64,000 bases of DNA, from positions 1-64,000 of the forward strand of contig JBOGTC010000075.1 in the NCBI GenBank assembly GCA_050692055.1. Direction: 5' to 3'. The stretch comes from JBOGTC01 sp050692055. GTDB lineage: Bacteria; Chloroflexota; Limnocylindria; QHBO01. The notes under the pieces are model-generated. The model had not been told where the DNA came from. It made no database searches and was given only the letters and a program-made list of their open reading frames with translations. The position numbers were made by a program, and so were the translations under genes. Positions 1-8,753 of this stretch are shown here, in pieces (within the stretch, counting starts at the first letter, position 1; each line of letters begins with the position of its first letter).

Positions 1-58
1 CGGGTCACGACTTCGACCCTCGAGGAGCTCGCTCAGCTTGACAACGTCCTATGGGATC

Positions 59-134
59 TAAGCCGGCGCTGATTGGAGCCTGACAGCAGACGAAGGACTC
101 GCAGGCCGTAAGCCGGCGGTGATTGGAATCTGAC
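59..134. repeat. Short direct repeat pair
   Basis: A 26-bp unit beginning taagccggcg occurs at 59-84 and again, with three differences, at 109-134, giving a 50-bp period. Two smaller tandem repeats follow at about 138-200: an 11-bp unit around agccgcgatga and a 12-bp unit around aggccggcgcag. No convincing gene covers this stretch. The function is unknown. The repeats could be slippage products in a non-coding leader. Confidence 0.5.
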
Positions 135-273
135 GCGAGCCGCGATGAAGCCGCGATGAAGCCGCGACCAGCCGGCGCAGAGGCCGGCGCAGAGGCCGGC
201 ATAGGCCCGCGCTCGGTATCGGTCTTGCTCTGGCCAGCCGCGAGACCTCACCACAGCATCGAGGAGGCAGCGC

Positions 274-357
274 GTGGGCAAGGTCCTGCTGGGGGTCGTG
301 ATCGGCGTCGTGCTGGTCATCTGGCTGCTCGTGTCTTGCGTGAACGCCATCTTCTAG
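274..357 (+). CDS. Small single-pass membrane peptide (27 aa)
   Basis: A GTG start follows a strong gaggagg ribosome binding site (261-267) at 6 nt spacing, and the frame closes at TAG 355-357. The peptide is almost entirely one hydrophobic segment (VLLGVVIGVVLVIWLLV) preceded by a single Lys, with a Cys near the C-terminus. It would sit in the cytoplasmic membrane. It converges with the 3' end of the amino-sugar operon, 15 bp away. I recognise no family. The support is the Shine-Dalgarno, the hydrophobic composition and the clean frame. Confidence 0.45.
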   Translation: MGKVLLGVVIGVVLVIWLLVSCVNAIF

Positions 358-372
358 CTGGGCGCCCCACGA

Positions 373-1416
373 CTATCGCGTGAGCGTGACCTTGTTGAGT
401 CCGCGCGGGCGCTCGACGTCGTAGCCCTTGGCCTGGGCGAGCGCAGCCGCGAACAGCTGCGCTGGCACGGCGTTCACGAGAGGCGACAGCCACTCCGGCA
501 GCTCGTCGGGGAACGGCAGGTGATCGGCACCGGGAACGCGCTGCTCGCCGGACATGACCAGCACGTGGGCCCCGCGTTCCTCGCGGAGCGTGCGGAGCAG
601 CGCGACCAGGTCATCCCCCAGGTCGCCTCCGGCGGCGATGCCGAGCACCCGCGCACCGGGGGCCAGGCTTGCGACCGGGCCGTGCTGAAAGTCGGCGGTG
701 GAGTAGGCCTGTGCCCGCACGTAGGCCAGCTCCTTGAGCTTGAGCGCCCACTCGAAGGCCGTGGCCAGGTTAAAGCCACGACCCAGCACGACGCACTCCT
801 CCATGGACCGATACGCCTGCGCCAGCTCCTGGGCCGGCTGCTCGACCGAGAGCGCGCGACGCTGCGCATCGGCGACGAGAGCGAGGGCCTTACGGCGACG
901 CGGCCGATCGGCGGAGTCGGCGTCGAGCGCGGCGGCCAGCATGGCCATGACCAGGAGCTGGGCCGTGTACGTCTTGGTCGCGGCGATCGACCGTTCGGCG
1001 CCGGCCCGCAGGGCCAGCGCATGCTCGGCGGCGATTGCCAGCGGCGAGGCAGGATCGTTCGTCACCGCGGCGGTGACGGCGCCCTGCCGGCGAGCCTCCT
1101 CCACGACCGCCACGATATCCGGCGAGCGCCCCGACTGGCTGACGCCGATGACCAGCCCGCGCGCGACGCGCGGCGGCGACGCGTAGCGCGAGAAGAGCGA
1201 CGGCGTGGCCAGCGCCACCGGCAGGCGGGCGACCGCGCCCAGCACGTACTGCCCGTACATCGCCGCGTGGTCGGAGCTGCCACGGGCGGCGATCAGGACG
1301 TAGTCGATGCCGGCGCGCCGGGCTGCCGTGGCCAGCGCATCGAGCTCGTCGGGCAGCTCCTCGAGCAGGCGCTCCGTCACCTCGGGTTGTTCGCGAATCT
1401 CGTCGCTCAGGCCCAT
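373..1416 (-). CDS. SIS-domain amino-sugar phosphate deaminase/isomerase (NagB-II type)
   Basis: This 347-residue protein has two sugar isomerase (SIS) domains like the isomerase half of GlmS, without the glutaminase domain. The sugar-phosphate loops are visible as ARGSSDHA (about 44-51) and GVSQSGRSPD (91-100). In this position, last in an operon with NagZ, NagA and a ROK kinase, it most likely converts glucosamine-6-phosphate to fructose-6-phosphate and ammonia. This is the NagB-II route, replacing classical NagB. Its start overlaps the end of nagA by 10 nt, implying translational coupling. An AgaS- or FrlB-like substrate cannot be excluded from sequence alone. Confidence 0.85.
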   Translation of the reverse strand: MGLSDEIREQPEVTERLLEELPDELDALATAARRAGIDYVLIAARGSSDHAAMYGQYVLGAVARLPVALATPSLFSRYASPPRVARGLVIGVSQSGRSPDIVAVVEEARRQGAVTAAVTNDPASPLAIAAEHALALRAGAERSIAATKTYTAQLLVMAMLAAALDADSADRPRRRKALALVADAQRRALSVEQPAQELAQAYRSMEECVVLGRGFNLATAFEWALKLKELAYVRAQAYSTADFQHGPVASLAPGARVLGIAAGGDLGDDLVALLRTLREERGAHVLVMSGEQRVPGADHLPFPDELPEWLSPLVNAVPAQLFAAALAQAKGYDVERPRGLNKVTLTR

Positions 1417-2567
1417 CGGTCAGGCTCCATCGCATGCGCGACCCGGCCGCCGACCAGCGTGGCGGCCACCTCCAGCTCATCGGTCAGCAGCGCGAGGTCT
1501 GCCCGGCCGCCGGCGCGGATCGTGCCGCGCCCGCCGCCGAGGCCGAGCAGTCGCGCCGGGACGCTGGTGACGGTGGCGATCGCCTGCGCGGCCGTGCAGC
1601 CGGTGGCGGCCACGAGCTGCCGCAGCCCGGCGTCCAGGCCGGCCACCGCACCGGCCAGCGTGCCGTCTTCCAGGTGAGCCATCTGGTCCTCCACGATCAC
1701 TTCCGCGTTGCCGAGAGGCACGCGACGCGAAGGCATGCCCAGCGCGGCGATCACGTCGCTGACGACAGAGAAGCGTCCCGGGCCGACGGCTCGCCACGCG
1801 AGATCGAGCATGCTGGGCGCGACGTGCAGCCCATCGCAGATGAGGCCCACCGTGACGCGCTCGTCCGCCAGCAGGGCGCCGGCGAGGCCCGGCTCGCGGT
1901 GGTGCAGCTGCGGCATCGCGTTGAACAGGTGCGTCCCGTACCGGACGCCGGCCTCGATAGCCGCTGCGCCGATCGCCGCGTCGGCGGCCGAGTGGCCGGC
2001 CGACACCACGACGCCGCGGCTCGACAGATCGGCGACGAGCTGAAGGGCGCCCGGTACCTCGGGCGCCAGGGTCACGAGGCGCACGCCGCGCTTCCGTGAC
2101 CATCCCGCCGGCTCGGCGCGGTCCGGTTGGCGGAGGTATTCCGAAGGATGCGCTCCGCGGCGCGCCTCCGACAGGTAGGGTCCTTCGAGGTGCAGGCCGA
2201 GCGGCAGCGCACCGGCCGCCCCGTCGGGAGCGCCGTCCGTCCATGCCTCCAGCGCCGCGACGATGGCGCCGGGCGGTGCGGTCACGATGGTCGCCAGGAA
2301 CGCGGTGACGCCGTGCCGCGCGAGCGTGACGCCCACGCTCCATATGGCTGCCGGTTCGCGCGTGAAGTCGTGGCCGGCCGCGCCGTTGACCTGGAGGTCG
2401 ATGAACCCGGGCGCCACGATGAGCCCGTCCGCGTCCACTGGCTGTACCCCGGGCGGGGCCGCGTCCACGGCATCCGGGCCCAGCGCGGCGATCCGGCCGC
2501 CGAGCACGAGCACGTCCGTGACGACGTCGCCCAGCCGGCCGCCGCGGATGAGCAGTGCTCCGGTCAT
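1407..2567 (-). CDS. nagA: N-acetylglucosamine-6-phosphate deacetylase
   Basis: The 386-residue cytoplasmic amidohydrolase removes acetate from GlcNAc-6-phosphate. Motifs in order are GFIDLQVNGAAGHDF (about 54-68), HLEGPYLS with the metal Glu (126-133), GHS (191-193), GTHLFNAM (211-218) and SDVIAALG, whose Asp271 matches the catalytic Asp of the family. The length is normal for NagA. The ATG at 2567 is chosen because it overlaps the TGA of nagZ (TGATG) and removes a basic, non-homologous 48-residue extension. It feeds the SIS deaminase encoded next. Confidence 0.93.
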   Translation of the reverse strand: MTGALLIRGGRLGDVVTDVLVLGGRIAALGPDAVDAAPPGVQPVDADGLIVAPGFIDLQVNGAAGHDFTREPAAIWSVGVTLARHGVTAFLATIVTAPPGAIVAALEAWTDGAPDGAAGALPLGLHLEGPYLSEARRGAHPSEYLRQPDRAEPAGWSRKRGVRLVTLAPEVPGALQLVADLSSRGVVVSAGHSAADAAIGAAAIEAGVRYGTHLFNAMPQLHHREPGLAGALLADERVTVGLICDGLHVAPSMLDLAWRAVGPGRFSVVSDVIAALGMPSRRVPLGNAEVIVEDQMAHLEDGTLAGAVAGLDAGLRQLVAATGCTAAQAIATVTSVPARLLGLGGGRGTIRAGGRADLALLTDELEVAATLVGGRVAHAMEPDRWA

Positions 2568-4138
2568 CAGTCGTGGCCCAGCACAACCGGCAGCGAGCCA
2601 CTGAAGCCACCGGCGCCGAAGAGCGCGTCGCCGAGCGCGTCGAGCGAGGGGCCGAGGAGCGAGTAGGAGCAGACGTGCGTTCTCGCCTCCGGGTACGCGG
2701 TGATGTCCCACGGCGTGCGCAACGCCGCGGTGACCGCCGGAGTGCCGGTCGCCAGGAGCGCGCGAACCAGCTCGGCCTGCTCCGGCTGCAGCGAAGCGCT
2801 GATCGTCCCGACCACGAGGAGGTCATGGCCGGCTGCCAGCTCACGCGCCGCCGCGATCTCGCCGGGCGAGGGCGCCTGCGGAACGAGGTGCTCCGTCACG
2901 TTCGGATGTCGGCGTCGCACGGCAGCCGCCAGTCCGGGGCTGACCGTGGACGATGTGTCGGCCGGTGTGAGATCCGCCGGCTGCGGCATGACCACCAGGA
3001 TCCTGGCCGCGGGATCGGGGCGCAGCGGCAGCAACCCCGCCTCGTCGCGGACGAGCGTCAGCGCGCGGCAGGCAACGTCGTGCGCCAGCTCACGGTGCTC
3101 GGCGCAGCCGATCATGGACAGGTCCGGCTGCTCGGCCCCGCCGACCCTGCGTCGGAGCGCCGTGATGCGCGCCAGGGATGCCCGGGTGGCTTTCGGATCG
3201 AGCAGCCCACGTGCAGCTGCGTGCACGAGCGACTCGTCGAAGGTGGCAACCTCCGAGCGCCCACCGAGCAGAAGCAGGTCGAGCCCCCCGCGCAGCCCGG
3301 CGATCGCGTCGATCGCGCGACCCGGGCCGGCGGCCAGCGCGTCCATGTCGAACGCGTCGCTGATCGCGAGGCCGGCGAAGCCGAGGCGGTCACGCAGCAG
3401 CTCGCCCAGGACCCGCGGCGCCAGGCTCGACGGCAGCGACTCATGGCCGCTCAGCGCGGGGGCGGCGAAGTGCCCGGACATCACGGCTGAGGCGCCCGCC
3501 TCCATGCCGGCGCGGAAGGGCGTCAGCTCCGTGGCCTCGAACTCCGCTGCGGAGCGCCGAACGGTGGCCAGCTCGTGGTGCGTGTCGACGCCGGCGTGGC
3601 CCTTGCCGGGGAAGTGCTTGAGCGTCGCGGCCACGCCGGCGCCCTCCAGGCCACGCACGAACGCGGCGACCAGCCCTGCCACGGCCGCGGGGTCGTCGCC
3701 GAACGATCGCACCCCCAACGATGGATTGGCCGGGTTCGTAGCCAGGTCCGCGACCGGCGCGTAGTTCACGTTCACGCCCGCCGCGCGCAGCTCGCGGCCG
3801 ATGGCGGCGCCGACCCGCTCGGCCAGCGCGGGATCGCCGACGGCGCCGAGCGCCATGTTCCCGGGGAACGGCGTCGATCCCTCGCCCAACCCGATGAGCT
3901 GGCCGCCCTCCTGGTCGGTGGCGACCAGGAACGGCAGCCCATTAGGCGCGCAGCGCTGGATGGCATCGGTCAGCTCCCGGACCCCGGAGACGCTGGCGAC
4001 GTTGCGGTAGCGGAACAAGGTCACGCCAGCGGCCGGGGCGCTCAGCAGCCGGCGGGCCATCGGCTCCGGAAGATCGGTGCCGTCGAAGGCGAGGAGGAGC
4101 TGGCCCAGGACCGCGTCGGTCGGCATCGGTCCGTTCAT
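2567..4138 (-). CDS. nagZ: GH3 beta-N-acetylhexosaminidase (NagZ family)
   Basis: The 523-residue protein is a family 3 glycoside hydrolase. The NagZ signature is clear: VATDQEGGQ (72-80), KHFPGKGH (174-181), the Asp-His dyad in VDTHHE (Asp185, His187) and the nucleophile Asp261 in AISDAFDM. No signal peptide is present, so it acts in the cytoplasm on imported beta-GlcNAc disaccharides such as chitobiose or muropeptide-derived sugars, releasing GlcNAc for the ROK kinase. The ATG at 4138 overlaps the permease stop (ATGA). A second Met lies four codons downstream. The region after about residue 330 is the usual C-terminal alpha/beta domain of longer GH3 enzymes. Confidence 0.92.
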   Translation of the reverse strand: MNGPMPTDAVLGQLLLAFDGTDLPEPMARRLLSAPAAGVTLFRYRNVASVSGVRELTDAIQRCAPNGLPFLVATDQEGGQLIGLGEGSTPFPGNMALGAVGDPALAERVGAAIGRELRAAGVNVNYAPVADLATNPANPSLGVRSFGDDPAAVAGLVAAFVRGLEGAGVAATLKHFPGKGHAGVDTHHELATVRRSAAEFEATELTPFRAGMEAGASAVMSGHFAAPALSGHESLPSSLAPRVLGELLRDRLGFAGLAISDAFDMDALAAGPGRAIDAIAGLRGGLDLLLLGGRSEVATFDESLVHAAARGLLDPKATRASLARITALRRRVGGAEQPDLSMIGCAEHRELAHDVACRALTLVRDEAGLLPLRPDPAARILVVMPQPADLTPADTSSTVSPGLAAAVRRRHPNVTEHLVPQAPSPGEIAAARELAAGHDLLVVGTISASLQPEQAELVRALLATGTPAVTAALRTPWDITAYPEARTHVCSYSLLGPSLDALGDALFGAGGFSGSLPVVLGHD

Positions 4139-5034
4139 GCCTTGACCGAACCGGTGAGGATGCCGCGCACGAAATAGCGCTGCAGGCCCAGGAAGACGAT
4201 GAGCGGGACGAGCATGGTGACGAACGCGCCCGCGGTCAGGACGTGCCACGCCTCGCCCCTGGAACCGACGAGCTCGTTGAGGCGGGCGGGCATGGTGGCC
4301 ACCGTCTGATCGGTGCCCAGGTAGACCAGCGCCACGAGGAGGTCGTTCCAGACCCACAGGAACTGGAAGATGGCGAACGACGCCAGCGCCGGCACGCTCA
4401 GGGGCAGGACGAGCCGCGTGAAGACCTGGTAGTGCGAGGCCCCGTCCAGGTGCGCCGACTCCATCAGGTCGCGCGGCAGCTGGGCGATGAAGTTGTAGAG
4501 CAGGAAGATGGCGAGCGGCAGGCCGAATCCCGCGTGCGCCAGCCATGTGCCGAGGAAGGTGCCGGACAGGTCGAGCTCGGTGTACAGGCGCAGGAGCGGG
4601 ATGAGCGACATCTGCAGCGGCACGACCAGCAGGCCGATGACCAGCGCGAAGAGCAGGCCGCGACCCGGGAAGCGCATCCAGGCGAAGGCATACGCGGCGA
4701 AGGCGGCCATGGTGATGGGGATGGCGGTGGCTGGAATGGTGACGATCAGCGAGTTGAGGAACGCCTCGGCCATCCCATCGGCGCCCAGCACCGAGGCGTA
4801 GTTGCCCACCGTCCACTGCGCGGACTCGAACGGGTGAAGCACCGCCTCCCACCAGCCGCTGGAGCGGATCGCGTTCGGCTCGCGCAGCGAGCTCACCAGC
4901 AGGCCCACCGTGGGCAACGACCAGATGACCACGATGAGCACCACTGCCACGCGCAGGGGCGCCCCCTGCACGAGGCGCTCCCATCGCGAGCGCGACACGC
5001 GGGACGGTTGGAGCGTCGTGGCCGGGGCTGTCAC
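4135..5034 (-). CDS. Carbohydrate ABC transporter permease (MalG-like, CUT1)
   Basis: This is a 299-residue inner-membrane permease with about six transmembrane helices and the EAA loop (ESAHLDGASHYQVFTRLVLP) that docks the ATPase. The sequence ends in the MalG-like tail with RGILTGSVKA. It pairs with the MalF-like permease encoded just upstream, with a 4-nt ATGA overlap. No dedicated ATPase gene is in this operon, so a shared MsiK/MalK-type ATPase elsewhere probably energises it. The substrate is inferred to be a GlcNAc oligosaccharide from the neighbouring nagZ and nagA. Confidence 0.9.
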   Translation of the reverse strand: MTAPATTLQPSRVSRSRWERLVQGAPLRVAVVLIVVIWSLPTVGLLVSSLREPNAIRSSGWWEAVLHPFESAQWTVGNYASVLGADGMAEAFLNSLIVTIPATAIPITMAAFAAYAFAWMRFPGRGLLFALVIGLLVVPLQMSLIPLLRLYTELDLSGTFLGTWLAHAGFGLPLAIFLLYNFIAQLPRDLMESAHLDGASHYQVFTRLVLPLSVPALASFAIFQFLWVWNDLLVALVYLGTDQTVATMPARLNELVGSRGEAWHVLTAGAFVTMLVPLIVFLGLQRYFVRGILTGSVKA

Positions 5035-6218
5035 GAGTTGATCCCCTGCCGCCGCAGGTTGCGGACGTTGATGTACATGATCGGGATCACGGCCACGAAC
5101 AGGACCACCGCCAGCGCCGAGGCGTGGCCGAAGTTCCGGAAGCGGAAGAACTCGGTGAACATGCGGTTGGCGATGACATCGGTCTCGAACCGTCCACCGG
5201 TGATGACGAAGACGATGTCGAACACCTTGAGGACCACGATGGCGATCGTGGTCGCCACGGTCAGGATCGAGCCGCGAATCATGGGCACCACGACGCGGAA
5301 GAAGAGCTGCCGCTCGCTGGCACCGTCACAGCGGGCGGCCTCGATGACCTCCGACGGCAGCCCCTTGATGGCCGCCGACAGGATGACCATGGCGAAGCCG
5401 GTCTGCAGCCAGACCATGATCAGGATCAGGGCAAAGGTATTGAGCGGTGGCTGCTGCATCCAGGCCACCGGCTCATTGCCGATCGCGGTCCAGCCCGCGT
5501 TCAGGATGCCAATCTGCGGCTGGCCGGGCGGCTGCCACGCGTAGACGAAACGCCAGATGACGGCCGCGCCCACCATGCTGATGGCGAGCGGCAGGAAGAT
5601 GAATGTCTTCGCCAGCGCCTCGCGCTTCACGCGGTCGACAAGCGTAGCGATGAGGAGGCCGAGCGCAACGCTGCCACCCGTCGCCAGCACGAGCCACAGG
5701 ACGTTGTTGCGGATCGCGATGAGCATGTCGCCGTCCGAGAAGACGAACCCGAAGTTCTCGGCCGCGCCGGCACCCTCGGTCAGGCTGGTGATGATGGTGC
5801 TCGTGGTGGGGAAGACGAGATACACGCCCACCATCAACAGCGCAGGACCGATGAAGATCCAGGGCAGGACCCGGCTACGCCAGCTCGAGCCCAGCCGTTC
5901 GACCGCGGCATTGGCGCCGATATAGACGAGCCACACGCCGCCCACGCCCATCGCCAGGGCGACCGCCGCCAGCATGAGCTTCGAGGTGAGGGTCGGGATG
6001 CCGAGGGCGCGGATTGCATCCGCCTCGGCGTCGAGGCCGATCAGGTCGTAGAGGCCGATGAGAAGCCGCGTCGGTCCCTGTGGATCGGCCAGGAAGCCGA
6101 CGCTCCACCACATCGCCGCCAGGGCGGCGATGCCGCCGAGCGGGGCGGCCAGCCTCCGCGCGATGCTCTTCGCCGAGGCACGCTGGGTGACGAGAGGCGC
6201 GGCTGCTGCTGTGCTCAT
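5031..6218 (-). CDS. Carbohydrate ABC transporter permease (MalF-like, CUT1)
   Basis: This 395-residue permease has an N-terminal extension with about three extra membrane segments before the conserved six-helix core, as in MalF. The EAA loop reads EAARCDGASERQLFFRVVVP. The ATG at 6218 is preferred. An upstream GTG at 6239 lies inside the strong intercistronic hairpin (6235-6271) and would be poorly accessible. It overlaps the MalG-like gene by 4 nt and follows the binding-protein gene after 58 bp. Confidence 0.88.
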   Translation of the reverse strand: MSTAAAAPLVTQRASAKSIARRLAAPLGGIAALAAMWWSVGFLADPQGPTRLLIGLYDLIGLDAEADAIRALGIPTLTSKLMLAAVALAMGVGGVWLVYIGANAAVERLGSSWRSRVLPWIFIGPALLMVGVYLVFPTTSTIITSLTEGAGAAENFGFVFSDGDMLIAIRNNVLWLVLATGGSVALGLLIATLVDRVKREALAKTFIFLPLAISMVGAAVIWRFVYAWQPPGQPQIGILNAGWTAIGNEPVAWMQQPPLNTFALILIMVWLQTGFAMVILSAAIKGLPSEVIEAARCDGASERQLFFRVVVPMIRGSILTVATTIAIVVLKVFDIVFVITGGRFETDVIANRMFTEFFRFRNFGHASALAVVLFVAVIPIMYINVRNLRRQGINS

Positions 6219-6234
6219 CGGCTGCTCATGTTGA

Positions 6235-6271
6235 GGCACGGGGGCGGGTCATCGCGACCCGCCCCCGTGCC
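6235..6271 (-). promoter_or_regulatory. Intercistronic hairpin between binding-protein and permease genes
   Basis: A perfect 16-bp inverted repeat (ggcacgggggcgggtc and its complement) is separated by a 5-base loop. It lies between the binding-protein stop at 6277 and the permease start at 6218. No T-run follows, so it is not a classical terminator. In other binding-protein-dependent systems, such hairpins protect the upstream mRNA from 3' decay or attenuate transcription, so that more binding protein than permease is made. Confidence 0.7.
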
Positions 6272-6276
6272 GAGCG

Positions 6277-7689
6277 TCACTCGGCGGGCCAGCTGGCCTC
6301 GATCTCGGCAAAGACCTCCTCCGTGCCCTCGCCGTTGGCGGCGACCCACTCGACCATCCCCGTCCAGAACGTGCCCGCGCCGACCTCGGCCGGCATGGTG
6401 TCCGAGGCGTCGAAGCGGAGCGCATCGGCGTTGGCCAGGATCTCCGCCAGGCCCGACGAGGGATAGGTGCTGTACCACTCCTGCGGCACCTGGTTGTTCG
6501 GCGAGACGAACCCGCCGACCTCGATCCAGTGCTGCGCCGCCTCCGGCGTGGCCAGGAACTGCATCACGGCCCGAACCTCGGGCCGGTCGTCGAAGGCCAC
6601 GAACATGTCGCCGCCGCCGAGGACCGGACGTCCGAACTCCTCATCGATGGGTGGCAGGTAGAAGAACGAGCTGTCCTCTCCGGGGGTGAAGAGCGGCGTC
6701 GGCGGATCGGTCGACTCGTCGGCCGGCCAGAAGGCCGGGATCCAGGCCGCCTGCTTGTGCATGAAGCAGTCGGGGCCGCCATCCGCGAACATCGGGTTCT
6801 GGGTGTCGCCCACGAACGTGGCGTTGATCGCCGTGTTGCCGCCGAAGACGTACTCGGGGTTGAACCAGATCTCGCTCATGAGCTCGGCGGCGTTGAGCAC
6901 GGCCGGATCATCGAACGGGATCTCGTGGCTCACCCAGGCATCGTACGTCTCCAGTGGCGCCGTGCGGAGCAGGATGTCCTCGATCCAGTCGGTCGCCACC
7001 CAGCCGGTGGCGTCACCGTGCTCCATGCTCACGCACCAGGGCGTGCCGCCATCGGCCACGATCTGGTCCGAGAGCGCGATGAGGTCGTCCCACGTCTCCG
7101 GGATTTCGTAGCCGGCCTCCTCGAAGGCGGCGTTCGGATACCACACGATCGACTTGAGGTCGGTCTTGTAGTACAGGCCGTACAGGTTGCCGTCGACGGA
7201 TGCCAGGTCGAGGAACGACTGGATGTAGTCCGCCTGCAGCGCTTCCATGTCCATGAACTCGCTCAGGTTGACGAGATGGCCGTCGGCCTGGAACGAGCGC
7301 ATCAGCCCGGGCTGCGCGATCTGCGCGATGTCGGGCGCATCGCCGCCTTCCACCCGGACGTTGAGGACCGTCTCGTAGTCGGTTATGCCCTCGTACGCGA
7401 CGTCGATGCCGGTGCGCTCGGCGAAACCGGCCAGGTTGCCCTCGAAGTTATCGGCCTCGGCCTCGACCCACTGGGCCAGGATCGCCACCGTGGTCCCCTC
7501 GAACTCTCCGGCTTCGGCGCGCTCGAGCTCCGTGCCCGTCGCCGCGGCCGTCTCGTCGGGTGCCTCAGTGGGGCTGCCCGGCTCAGGTTCGCCGGCGTCG
7601 GTGGGTGCGGTGCCCTGGTTGGCGCATGCGGCCAGGACGAGCACGAGGACCCACGCCATGGCGAGGAATCTACGGGTTCGCATCTGCAT
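6277..7689 (-). CDS. Extracellular sugar-binding lipoprotein of ABC transporter
   Basis: The 470-residue solute-binding protein (family 1 type) carries a basic N-terminus, a hydrophobic stretch and a lipobox ending LVLAAC, with Cys22 as the lipidation site. A Gly/Glu/Pro/Thr-rich linker follows. The mature part is Asp/Glu/Trp-rich with aromatic sugar-binding composition (for example HWIEVGGFVSPNNQVPQEW near the C-terminus). The ATG at 7689 (or 7683) is chosen because gaaggaagg lies just upstream. It captures the GlcNAc oligosaccharide for the two permeases encoded next. Confidence 0.9.
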   Translation of the reverse strand: MQMRTRRFLAMAWVLVLVLAACANQGTAPTDAGEPEPGSPTEAPDETAAATGTELERAEAGEFEGTTVAILAQWVEAEADNFEGNLAGFAERTGIDVAYEGITDYETVLNVRVEGGDAPDIAQIAQPGLMRSFQADGHLVNLSEFMDMEALQADYIQSFLDLASVDGNLYGLYYKTDLKSIVWYPNAAFEEAGYEIPETWDDLIALSDQIVADGGTPWCVSMEHGDATGWVATDWIEDILLRTAPLETYDAWVSHEIPFDDPAVLNAAELMSEIWFNPEYVFGGNTAINATFVGDTQNPMFADGGPDCFMHKQAAWIPAFWPADESTDPPTPLFTPGEDSSFFYLPPIDEEFGRPVLGGGDMFVAFDDRPEVRAVMQFLATPEAAQHWIEVGGFVSPNNQVPQEWYSTYPSSGLAEILANADALRFDASDTMPAEVGAGTFWTGMVEWVAANGEGTEEVFAEIEASWPAE

Positions 7690-7772
7690 GTCCCTTCCTT
7701 CGTGTTGCTTTCGTCTTGCTCGGGGCGCGCCTGCGGGCGCGCCGGGTTTCGCAGGGCCGATGGGCGACATGG

Positions 7773-8753
7773 TCAGCGCGTCCCCACCTCCCTCCCGGGC
7801 TCGGCAAGGCCGGCACCGATGCCACGGCGGGCGACGGCGGCAGCCCCCAGCGCTCCGACCGGCCGCGCGTCGTCGAGGATCTCGATCGCGTCATGCGCGA
7901 TGGCGCGATGCACGAGGGGCGAAGCCACGCGCTCCCGCTCGATGGCGGCCATGAGCGGATCCCGGAATGGGCGGCCAGCGCGCGAGACGCCGCCCCCGAT
8001 GACGATTCGCGGGACGCCGAATCCCAGTGCCAGGCCGCGTACCGCCCGCGCGAGGTGACCGGCCGCTCGCTCAGCGATCTCGGTCGCGAGGGAGTCCCCG
8101 GCTGCAGCGGCCCGATACACCTCCGCCGTTTCCGGCGTCGATCTCATCGAGCTGCGCCGGCCCTCGGCCATTGCTTCGCGAGCCGCCCGCGCGACAGCGG
8201 GCCCCGACGCCACGGCCTCCAGGCAGCCGTCCAGGCCGCACACGCACCGGGGTCCCGCGGCGTCGGCCACGGTATGACCGATCTCACCGGCGAGACCGTC
8301 GGCGCCGCGGATGACGATCCCGTTCACCACGACGCCGGCGGAGATGCCGGTGCCGACGCTCAGATAGGCCAGGTACGGGCCGTGGCCGGTGGCGTGCAGC
8401 CAGGCCACGACGGCGCGCGCATCGTGCTCGACGAAGCACGGGACGCCAACCGCGGCGGCCACCAGCGCTCCGATCGCCAGCTCGCCTGCCCCGAGGTTGA
8501 CGGCCAGGCGGATGACGCCCGAGTCGGCGTCCACCTGGCCGGGCACGACCACCCCGAGGGCGGCCAGCGAGCCTGCCTCGCCGTGAGCCTCGACGAGCAG
8601 CGAGCGGGCGAGAGCCACGACCTGAACGTCGAGCGCCTCGCCGTTGAGCTGCTGCTCGCCCATTGCGCGAACCGCGTTCGTCTCGGCGTCCAGCGCCGCA
8701 CCGGCGACCTTCGAGCCGCCGACGTCGATGCCCACGATGAGGCGATCCGTCAT
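7773..8753 (-). CDS. ROK-family sugar kinase (probable N-acetylglucosamine kinase)
   Basis: The 326-residue ROK kinase has the ATP phosphate motif GIDVGGSK (8-15), the catalytic Asp111 in EHDARA, the GEIGH element (156-160) and the zinc site formed by His160 and CVCGLDGC (170-177). It would phosphorylate GlcNAc released by NagZ to GlcNAc-6-phosphate for NagA, since no PTS is present. The start at 8753 overlaps the stop of the ROK regulator (ATGA), so the two are co-translated. Glucose cannot be ruled out as a substrate. Confidence 0.87.
   Translation of the reverse strand: MTDRLIVGIDVGGSKVAGAALDAETNAVRAMGEQQLNGEALDVQVVALARSLLVEAHGEAGSLAALGVVVPGQVDADSGVIRLAVNLGAGELAIGALVAAAVGVPCFVEHDARAVVAWLHATGHGPYLAYLSVGTGISAGVVVNGIVIRGADGLAGEIGHTVADAAGPRCVCGLDGCLEAVASGPAVARAAREAMAEGRRSSMRSTPETAEVYRAAAAGDSLATEIAERAAGHLARAVRGLALGFGVPRIVIGGGVSRAGRPFRDPLMAAIERERVASPLVHRAIAHDAIEILDDARPVGALGAAAVARRGIGAGLAEPGREVGTR

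Noticed and set aside
520..1677. Long plus-strand open frame over the nag genes
   Set aside because: Its Arg/Gly/Val-biased product has no family features, while the minus strand encodes clear SIS and NagA proteins.
6221..6239. GTG 6239 as start of the MalF-like gene
   Set aside because: It lies within the stem of the 6235-6271 hairpin and has no ribosome binding site. ATG 6218 is more plausible.
7724..7743. Hairpin of two ggcgcgcc units before the GlcNAc binding-protein gene
   Set aside because: The self-complementary unit recurs easily in high-GC DNA, and there is no T-tract or conserved riboswitch-like context.
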